From: Kordia jejudonensis
GTDB lineage: Bacteria; Bacteroidota; Bacteroidia; Flavobacteriales; Flavobacteriaceae
Reading direction: 5' to 3'
NCBI RefSeq assembly: GCF_001005315.1
Contig: NZ_LBMG01000034.1
Span: 1 to 64,000 of the forward strand
Length of the DNA: 64,000 bases
Positions 57,155 through 64,000 of the stretch are shown here, one piece after another. How positions within the stretch are numbered: position 1 is the first letter of the stretch; every line of letters begins with the position of its first letter. The notes beneath the pieces are model-generated. The model was not told where the DNA came from and did no database searches. It saw nothing but the letters and a program-made list of their open reading frames with translations. Position numbers and translations under genes: made by a program.

Positions 57155-58891
57155 ATGATACCAAAGAAAAACAAGTATGATGTAATTATTTGTGGTGGCG
57201 GCTTGGCTGGACTCACATTAGCAAGACAACTCAACGTAGAATTTCCCGAATTGGAAACCTTAGTCATTGAAAAACGAACGTTTCCAAAACCCATTGCAAC
57301 GTATAAAGTTGGCGAATCGACCACAGAAATTGCTTCGTTTTACTTTAAAGAAGATTTACAATTAGAATCGTATTTCAAAAATGCACATTACAAAAAATTA
57401 GGCTTCCGTTTCATTTTGGGCGATGGAAAAGAAGAATGGACAACACGTCCAGAAATTGGGCTAGCAAGCTATCCGCCATACGATTCGCTTCAAATGGATA
57501 GAGGCGTTTTGGAAAATGATTTATATGAAATCAACAAAACAAACGGCGTTGAAATTCTTGATGATACCGCAATTACTGACATTGAAATCAATGAAAATTC
57601 ACAAGATAATTTCGTACGTATAAAAACAGATAATCAAGCGTTTGATTTGCAGTGCAGATGGACAATTGACGCCATGGGAAGACGCATGTTTTTTCACAAT
57701 AAATTCAATCTGACCAAAAAAATGGACACGCCACACAATGCCGCTTGGTTTCGTGTAAAAGGTCGTTTTGATGTGGAAGATATGGTGAGTAAAGACAATG
57801 TGAAATATCGCAATCATGTGCCACACAAAAACCGATATTATTCTACGTTTCACATAATGGGACAAGGCTATTGGGTTTGGCTCATTCCACTAAATTCAGG
57901 ACATACAAGTATCGGAATTGTCACTTCGGAAGCGTTTCATGATTTTAGTACCTACAACACCAAAGCAAAAGCGAGAACTTGGTTAGAAACACACGAACCT
58001 GCCATTGCAAAACATCTGGAAAACTTTAAAATGGAAGATTTTCTCCGCAATAAAAACTACAGTCATTCGGCTACGCAAGTCTGTTCTATCGATCGTTGGG
58101 CATGCACAGGAGAAGCCGCCGTATTTGCCGATCCGTTGTATTCTCCAGGTTCCAACATGATTGGTTACGAAAATAATTGTATTGTTGATTTAATTCGAAA
58201 AGACTTGAATAATGATTTAAGCGAACAACATGTCAATCGTTTGAGTCAATTTATCATTTCGCAAAACGAGTGGTTAATTGATCACATTCAAGGTTCGTAT
58301 CCATATTTTGGACATCAACAAGTATATACGATGGCGTATTTGTGGAGTGTTGTCATCGGTTGGTCGTTAGATTGTCCGCAGATGTTCAACAAAACGTTTT
58401 TAGACCTGAATGTAAAGACACAATTAGACAAAGAAAATGCTAATATTATTTTCGCGCTGGGCAGAATGAAGCAACTCTTTCTCGATTGGCACAAAGTGGC
58501 AAACAACACCTTTACATTTGACTTTATCGACTATTTAGGCATTCCGTTTATCTTGGATATTTTCAAGCGAAATCTGGAACCAAACAAATCTTTAGAAACT
58601 TTACTTGAAGACCGAATTCACACGGTAGAACGTTTGGAAGAATTTGCACAAGTCATCTTTTTAATTGTCATAAAAGATGTATTTCCAGAAAAATTAACGC
58701 TGTTTCAAGAACCGATTTGGCTCAACGTAAACGCGATCAGTTTACATCCTGAAAAGTGGGAAGCAGATGGTTTATTTGAACCAAAAACAACACCAAGAAG
58801 CTTAAAAAATATTGAAAATCAGATTCTTGACATTATTCAATTTAAAAGCGAAGCCAAAGAAAAAATAGATTTAGACATCTCCATATTTTAA
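57155..58891 (+). CDS. flavin-dependent halogenase-like enzyme
   Basis: The 578-residue flavoprotein has an N-terminal GGGLAG motif (14-19), KVGESTTEIASFYF and the halogenase signature WVWLIP (240-245; consensus WxWxIP). It also has GEAAVFADPLYSPGSNMIG (319 onward), like the GDAAGFxDPxFSPG of tryptophan and carrier-bound halogenases. A Lys in the KKLGFRFILGD segment could be the catalytic one. Position between the two NRPS genes, with gaps of 14 and 20 bases, suggests a carrier-tethered aromatic residue as substrate. Some members of this superfamily are hydroxylases or other oxidases, so halogenation is probable, not proved. Confidence 0.8.
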   Translation: MIPKKNKYDVIICGGGLAGLTLARQLNVEFPELETLVIEKRTFPKPIATYKVGESTTEIASFYFKEDLQLESYFKNAHYKKLGFRFILGDGKEEWTTRPEIGLASYPPYDSLQMDRGVLENDLYEINKTNGVEILDDTAITDIEINENSQDNFVRIKTDNQAFDLQCRWTIDAMGRRMFFHNKFNLTKKMDTPHNAAWFRVKGRFDVEDMVSKDNVKYRNHVPHKNRYYSTFHIMGQGYWVWLIPLNSGHTSIGIVTSEAFHDFSTYNTKAKARTWLETHEPAIAKHLENFKMEDFLRNKNYSHSATQVCSIDRWACTGEAAVFADPLYSPGSNMIGYENNCIVDLIRKDLNNDLSEQHVNRLSQFIISQNEWLIDHIQGSYPYFGHQQVYTMAYLWSVVIGWSLDCPQMFNKTFLDLNVKTQLDKENANIIFALGRMKQLFLDWHKVANNTFTFDFIDYLGIPFILDIFKRNLEPNKSLETLLEDRIHTVERLEEFAQVIFLIVIKDVFPEKLTLFQEPIWLNVNAISLHPEKWEADGLFEPKTTPRSLKNIENQILDIIQFKSEAKEKIDLDISIF

Positions 58892-58911
58892 AATAAAAAG
58901 CCACCATACGT

Positions 58912-61900
58912 ATGAACACACAAAGTATCTCAGCAACACAAAATACCTCATGGACTGCCGAAGAAGGAGCTCATTTTTCGTTCAAGCAAAAAAACAAAGC
59001 TGCACAACAAGAAAAAGCTTCCTTTCAGTTTGAAATTGATACCAATTCGCATTCAAAATTTTTCGAATTGGCAAAAACGAACAATACCATTTCCCTTGTC
59101 GTACTTTTTTCGGCTTTTTCAGTATTGATTCGCAAATATTCGTTCCAAGAAGAAATCATTATCAATACGCCGCATTTGCAAAATGTAGAAGCCGATGCCA
59201 TTCATGTGCCAATTTCTTTGCATGTGGATACAAAACGAAGTTTTAAGGAACACTTAAAAATGTGTCAAGAAACCTTGAAAGTACAATACAGCAAGCAAAA
59301 AAGCGACATTCTGAAGCAACATACGAAGAGTAATGTATTATTTATCTATGAAAATGCACATGACAAACCGCTTGAAAATGATGTTGATTTTGTGTTTACA
59401 TGTGTAAAAGAAGGCGATAAAATGATGATTACAATTTCGTATGATATTGCGTGTTTTGAATCGTATTTCATTGAAAACATACAGGCACATTTTGATGTGT
59501 GTTTATCTTTATTCCAACAACCTGAAACGCTGCTAAAAGACATAGATATTGTTTCTGAAGAAGAAAAAAATACAATTCTTACTATTTTCAATAATACAGC
59601 GAAAACATACGATTCCGATAAAACTTTAGTTGAATTATTTGAAGAACAAGTGGCGATACATCCTGAAAAAAATGCTGTCATTTATACTGGAGAAAAGTTG
59701 AGTTATCAAGAATTCAACAATCGGATCAACATATTGGCAGATTATTTAGTAAACGAATACGACGTGCAAGTGGGCGATTGTGTTGGCGTCATGTTGGAGC
59801 GTTCCAATTCATGGTTAATCGCACTCATGGCAATTTGGAAATGTGGCGGAATTTACGTGCCATTAGACTTAAAATTACCTGTAGAACGCAGAGATACTAT
59901 TTTAATAAAAACCAACGCAAACGTACTCATCACAGTCAGCGATTTGATGTTTGACTTGCAAGAATACACAGGAAACTTGCTCGCACTCGATTTGGAAATT
60001 GATTTTGATAGTTCGGAAGCAACTTCGTTTCAAAACAAGTCTAGTAAAGAACAAACGGCGTATATCATTCACACGTCAGGTTCTACAGGCGAACCAAAAG
60101 CGATTCCGATAAAACACAAAAGTATTTCAGATAGAACGCTGTATCACAACGAATATTTAGAAATTACACAGCAAAACTTTCTACAATTTGCTTCCATATC
60201 TTTTGATGCTTCTTTAGTGGAAATTTTTATGCCGCTTGTTGGAGGAAACACACTTATTATAGCTTCAGAGCGCGAAAAAAATGACACCAATGTGTTGACC
60301 GAATTGTTAGAAACGTACAATGTCAATGTTGCTATATTTCCGCCTTCATATCTTAAAATTCTAAACAAACGTGAACTGCCAAGCATGCAGAAAATCATCA
60401 CGACAGGCGAAAAAGCATCCATTCCAGATTGTATTCATTACGCACAAACCAAAGATGTTTACAACGGTTACGGACCAACGGAAACCTGCATTGGCGCTTC
60501 TTTTTACAAGATTGATTATGCTAAAAAAGAATTCTACGCAGAAAATAGTGTTCCGATTGGAGAAGCGTTTGCCAACACGAAAATTTTATTGTTAGATGAC
60601 GACATGAAACTTGTGCCAATAGGAATTCAAGGCGAAATTTGTGTGTCTGGTTTGGGACTTTCGGATGGTTATCTAAACAACGATACACTGACCGCAGAAA
60701 AATTCACAACAACTCCATATGTAAACGGGGAACGCATTTATAAAACAGGCGATTATGCTACGTTTACCAAAGATGGTTCGCTCATGTTTCACGGTCGCAT
60801 GGATTCGCAAGTGCAACTGAACGGAATTCGCGTAGAATTGCACGAAATTGAAGAAGCCATTACAAGTTATGAAGCTGTAAAAAATACCGTTGTTATTGTG
60901 GATGAAGCCAAGCACGGAAAGCATTTGGCAGCGTTTGTGGAAACAGAAGCTGAAATTGATACTGAGCAATTGAAATCGTATCTATCCGAAATTATTCCGC
61001 CATATATGTTGCCAAATGTGTTTGCATATGTTCCAACATTTCCATTGAATGCTGCTGGAAAAGTAGACACTAAAATCTTAAAAAAGCACATTCAAGCTGA
61101 TGCAGAAACTGCAAAAGAAAAAGAGATCGTTGCACCAACTACAGAATACGAACAGCATATTTTAACGATTTTTGAAGAAGTATTATTACACAAACCGTTG
61201 AGCATAACAGACAGCTTTTTTGAATATGGAGGAAACTCTTTAAAGGCTATTCAAGTGGTTTCTGAAGTCTATAAAGTTACAGGAATTACCATTGATGTTC
61301 GCGATGTTTTTGACCATTCTACACCGCAAAAACTTGCCAAACACACGGAAAATTACACTAAAAAAGAACAAGTGATTCCTGTGGTTTCCAACGAAAGTGG
61401 CATTTATGATATTTCATTCAATCAAAAGCGTTTTTTAGGTTTTGAAAAAGCATTTCGCATGATGAGCGAAGATCAAAAACCAAACAATGCCTTTCCAGGT
61501 ATGTTTTCGATTATTGGAAATTTAAATGTGGAAGCATTTGAAAAAGCATTGTATCGTATTGTGCAACGACATGAAAGTTTACGCACCTTATTTATAGAAA
61601 TTGATGGCGAACTGAAACAACAAATCTTTGAAACTGCCGATCGTACATTTAGTCTTACGTATCACGATGTTTCAAAAGCAGAATATCCACAAGAAAAAGC
61701 AGATGAATTGTTAGAAATTGAAGACAAAACTTCCATCGATTTGTTTGAAGGTCCATTGCTGCGCATGCGATTGATCAAAAAAAGCGAGACGGAACATTTG
61801 CTCATTATGGTGATTCATCACATTGTTTCCGATGGTTGGTCTATGAATGTACTATTCGACGAATTGCACGAACTCTACAATAATTTCAATAAAAATAAAG

Positions 61901-62733
61901 CTGTTACACTAGAACCATTAAAAATTCATTACAAAGAATTCGCGTATTGGAAAAACGATAAAATTCATCAAGGGGAATTGGATGAATCGAAAGATTTTTG
62001 GTTTTCCTATTTAAAAGATTTAACACAAGCAATCGATTTTCCACATACAGTTGAACAAAAAGAATTCAACATTTACAATGGTTTCGGACATGAAATTATA
62101 TTTGATGAACAGCTCACGAAAACACTTCGCGATCAAGCAAAAAAATACAATACGACTATTTTTACATTTTTAGTTGGTAGCTTAAAATTATTGATTCATG
62201 CAGCAACCGATCAAAAAGATGTTGCCATTGCCAGCGTAAATGCAGGACGCGAACACAAAGACCTCAACAATCAAATTGGCTATTACGCCAACGATACCAT
62301 TTTTAGAACGGAAATTGATGCTTCGGAAACTGTGGAAACTTATGTAAAAAAGATTAAGAAAAATTTACTCGATGTTTTTTCACATCAAAACTATCCGTAC
62401 AGTTTGTTGGTAGAACAACTCAAATTTGCAGAATGTCCTATCGGAATCGGAATTGAAAACTTTACGAAAGTGAATAACGACACCAAGATGGAAGGCGTTT
62501 CGTTTAGCACAGAAAGTTCATCGGTTCACAAATGGTTTGGACGCAGTTTTTCGTTCAATTTTACGGAACATGAACACACTATTGCGATGAATGTCATATA
62601 CAATTCCAACCGATTTACGGAAGCAGACGCCAAAAACAGAGCGAATCAATATGCAGCTGTTTTGCAATTTATTTTAGAAAATGAACAGCAAAATCTACAC
62701 GAAATCATCAACATCATAAACACAACATCATGA
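58912..62733 (+). CDS. nonribosomal peptide synthetase, (half C)-A-PCP-C
   Basis: The 1273-residue NRPS has an N-terminal segment (about 25-215) that looks like the C-terminal lobe of a condensation domain without the HHxxxDG half. A3 (TSGSTGEPKA near 389) follows, then PCP3 (GGNSL, Ser776) and a C domain (HHIVSDG, first His 969) that ends the protein. The A3 code, aligned by eye, is DAVIITGIG(K), which I cannot assign. The C domain at the end has no acceptor module within the window and there is no thioesterase, so the next enzyme or a C-type release lies beyond the edge. It ends overlapping the next gene (ATGA). Confidence 0.93.
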   Translation: MNTQSISATQNTSWTAEEGAHFSFKQKNKAAQQEKASFQFEIDTNSHSKFFELAKTNNTISLVVLFSAFSVLIRKYSFQEEIIINTPHLQNVEADAIHVPISLHVDTKRSFKEHLKMCQETLKVQYSKQKSDILKQHTKSNVLFIYENAHDKPLENDVDFVFTCVKEGDKMMITISYDIACFESYFIENIQAHFDVCLSLFQQPETLLKDIDIVSEEEKNTILTIFNNTAKTYDSDKTLVELFEEQVAIHPEKNAVIYTGEKLSYQEFNNRINILADYLVNEYDVQVGDCVGVMLERSNSWLIALMAIWKCGGIYVPLDLKLPVERRDTILIKTNANVLITVSDLMFDLQEYTGNLLALDLEIDFDSSEATSFQNKSSKEQTAYIIHTSGSTGEPKAIPIKHKSISDRTLYHNEYLEITQQNFLQFASISFDASLVEIFMPLVGGNTLIIASEREKNDTNVLTELLETYNVNVAIFPPSYLKILNKRELPSMQKIITTGEKASIPDCIHYAQTKDVYNGYGPTETCIGASFYKIDYAKKEFYAENSVPIGEAFANTKILLLDDDMKLVPIGIQGEICVSGLGLSDGYLNNDTLTAEKFTTTPYVNGERIYKTGDYATFTKDGSLMFHGRMDSQVQLNGIRVELHEIEEAITSYEAVKNTVVIVDEAKHGKHLAAFVETEAEIDTEQLKSYLSEIIPPYMLPNVFAYVPTFPLNAAGKVDTKILKKHIQADAETAKEKEIVAPTTEYEQHILTIFEEVLLHKPLSITDSFFEYGGNSLKAIQVVSEVYKVTGITIDVRDVFDHSTPQKLAKHTENYTKKEQVIPVVSNESGIYDISFNQKRFLGFEKAFRMMSEDQKPNNAFPGMFSIIGNLNVEAFEKALYRIVQRHESLRTLFIEIDGELKQQIFETADRTFSLTYHDVSKAEYPQEKADELLEIEDKTSIDLFEGPLLRMRLIKKSETEHLLIMVIHHIVSDGWSMNVLFDELHELYNNFNKNKAVTLEPLKIHYKEFAYWKNDKIHQGELDESKDFWFSYLKDLTQAIDFPHTVEQKEFNIYNGFGHEIIFDEQLTKTLRDQAKKYNTTIFTFLVGSLKLLIHAATDQKDVAIASVNAGREHKDLNNQIGYYANDTIFRTEIDASETVETYVKKIKKNLLDVFSHQNYPYSLLVEQLKFAECPIGIGIENFTKVNNDTKMEGVSFSTESSSVHKWFGRSFSFNFTEHEHTIAMNVIYNSNRFTEADAKNRANQYAAVLQFILENEQQNLHEIINIINTTS

Positions 62734-64000
62734 GCGATCACGTATATTTAAAGCCAAATGTAGTTATTGAACCGTTGCTAAATCGTTGGTATTGTTGGTC
62801 ACATTTAATTTCTCCAGCAACAGCGGCAAAGATTGTAAAAGAGCGAAATTTGAAAATTATAAACTCGTACATTCAAGCACCAAAAGCACACAAAGCCGCA
62901 ACGAAAAATCCGAAATTGTTGGGCGGTCCGTTTATGGATTTTGAAACTGAACGCAAAGAAGATGTCATTGCATTAAAAGAAAAAACGGAGACGAAACAAG
63001 GACAATTGCTGCGATTGGCAGACGCGATTTCGGAACTGGAATTGATGCTCAAAAACGAAGCAAAAGGACAATCGTTGGATGATTTGTATGCAAAAATTCC
63101 GCAAGCGTTGAAAGGTTATGTAGAATTGGTGTATGATTTAAACAACAATCCGTCATATAATTTATTTGAAAGTTTGCTGTACAAAAGCGAATATTACGAT
63201 GAAAGTATGCAAAGTATTGCACTTTGGCTGACCGATAATGACGACAGACCTTTTGTCCTAAGCACGCCACGATTGGACGAAAAACACATCAAACATATTG
63301 ACATTCCGTTTGCAAATAAAGCGATTGACAAACTTAGTCGTATGAAAAAGGAAGCAGGTTCGTTTACGGAAATTGCCAAATTGCTACACTGTGAAAATGA
63401 TCCGTTGTTTGAGTCGTTCTTTACAGAAGAAAAACCGCCGAAATATCAAAAATACGAAGGCGATCACATTCGTATGCGCTACTTTGGACACGCGTGCATT
63501 TTGGTCGAAACGAAAGACGTAAGCATTTTGGTAGATCCGTTGATTAGTTATTATGGCTATGTTTCTGAAGTAGATCATTTTTCGGATGTTGATTTGCCCG
63601 ATATAATAGATTATGTGCTAATTACGCACAATCATCAAGATCATGTCATGTTTGAAACGTTGTTACCATTGCGTCATAAAATCAAAAATATCATCATTCC
63701 GCGTGGTGGAAACGGAAAATTACAAGATCCAAGTTTAAAAATGATGTTTCAAAATATTGGTTTCCATAATGTTACCGAATTGGATATCATGGAAAATTTC
63801 ACTTCCGTAGATTGCTGCATTACTGGCGTTCCGTTTTTAGGCGAACATTGCGACTTAAACATTCCTACGAAACTGTGCTTTCATGTAAAAATTGCTTCAT
63901 TCTCGATGCTTTTTGTAGCAGATTCGTGCAATGTAGAAAATGAAATCTATAAAAAAGTACATGAAATTATTGGCAATGCAGATGTAATCTTTTTAGGAAT
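62730..64000 (+). CDS. CmlA-type diiron beta-hydroxylase (MBL fold), partial at right edge
   Basis: From the ATG at 62730, which overlaps the preceding NRPS stop by four bases, the frame is open to the window end (423 codons). The N-terminal domain starts MSDHVYLKPNVVIEPLLNRW, as in the NRPS-linked metallo-beta-lactamase-fold hydroxylases; the MBL part starts at about 260 (MRYFGHACILVETKDVSILV). Metal motifs are THNHQDH (His300, His302, Asp304, His305), GEH (Glu372) and ADSC (Asp398). CmlA of chloramphenicol biosynthesis uses His305, His307, Asp309, His310, Glu377 and Asp403 (from memory). All six ligands are thus kept with a constant offset of five. It is expected to hydroxylate the beta-carbon of a PCP-bound amino acid. 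Confidence 0.88.
   Translation, partial: MSDHVYLKPNVVIEPLLNRWYCWSHLISPATAAKIVKERNLKIINSYIQAPKAHKAATKNPKLLGGPFMDFETERKEDVIALKEKTETKQGQLLRLADAISELELMLKNEAKGQSLDDLYAKIPQALKGYVELVYDLNNNPSYNLFESLLYKSEYYDESMQSIALWLTDNDDRPFVLSTPRLDEKHIKHIDIPFANKAIDKLSRMKKEAGSFTEIAKLLHCENDPLFESFFTEEKPPKYQKYEGDHIRMRYFGHACILVETKDVSILVDPLISYYGYVSEVDHFSDVDLPDIIDYVLITHNHQDHVMFETLLPLRHKIKNIIIPRGGNGKLQDPSLKMMFQNIGFHNVTELDIMENFTSVDCCITGVPFLGEHCDLNIPTKLCFHVKIASFSMLFVADSCNVENEIYKKVHEIIGNADVIFLG

Overview
This window is AT-rich chromosomal DNA from a marine-type member of the Bacteroidota, most likely Flavobacteriaceae and possibly Kordia-like (genus is inference). The grounds are Type IX secretion C-terminal sorting domains, SusC/D-free but lipoprotein-rich envelope genes, a CAL67264-type small membrane protein, a DUF2723 protein, RHS genes of the DUF6443 style, a class I lanthipeptide-type leader of the Bacteroidota form, and genes that mostly lack Shine-Dalgarno sequences. 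No rRNA, tRNA or CRISPR array was seen.

Layout. 1-5.7 kb: the 5' part of a YadA-head-like repeat protein (minus strand, runs off the left edge), a DUF2723 membrane glycosyltransferase-like protein and a methyltransferase. 5.8-10.7 kb: a seven-gene minus-strand set made of an ECF sigma factor, a one-TM partner, a Spy-like periplasmic protein, two YHYH-domain proteins (one with EF-hands), a YwqK-like lipoprotein and a SCO copper chaperone. Three copies of one 33-bp element sit in this set. 10.7-16.5 kb: an rRNA methyltransferase, a secreted endonuclease I and two paralogues that keep only its FN3, lamin-tail and sorting domains, plus a decayed fragment of a fourth copy. 16.6-24.8 kb: an Asp/Glu racemase, a histidine-utilisation pair (hutI, hutG) with an unknown transglutaminase-like gene between them, a GNAT enzyme, a TVP38-type membrane protein, a hybrid histidine kinase, a VOC protein and an Asp/Asn hydroxylase-like protein. 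24.8-26.1 kb: a small mobile island with a Cas2/SinR-like gene, a REP-type transposase and four REP-like palindromes. 26.1-34.6 kb: ettA, two DUF4331 proteins with a TPR lipoprotein, an orphan lanthipeptide-like precursor, a second sigma/anti-sigma pair, a small membrane protein and a LytTR regulator. 34.8-42.5 kb: a pair of large RHS/YD-repeat proteins. 42.9-46 kb: a TraB/GumN lipoprotein and a 2,4-dienoyl-CoA reductase-type enzyme.

46.5-64 kb (right edge): a nonribosomal peptide cluster, all on the plus strand and tightly packed. It holds an acyl-CoA dehydrogenase, a DUF6734-like glycosyltransferase-type protein, a LanC-like protein that lacks the LanC zinc motifs, an NRPS (A-PCP-C-A-PCP-C), a flavin-dependent halogenase-like enzyme, a second NRPS (half C-A-PCP-C) and the start of a CmlA-type diiron beta-hydroxylase whose six expected metal ligands are all present. 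The first two A-domain codes look aromatic, so a halogenated and/or beta-hydroxylated peptide containing aromatic residues is the best guess. The degenerate LanC-like protein joined to the NRPS by an 8-base overlap is the most unusual part. The cluster continues beyond the window, so the release step and any transport genes are not visible.
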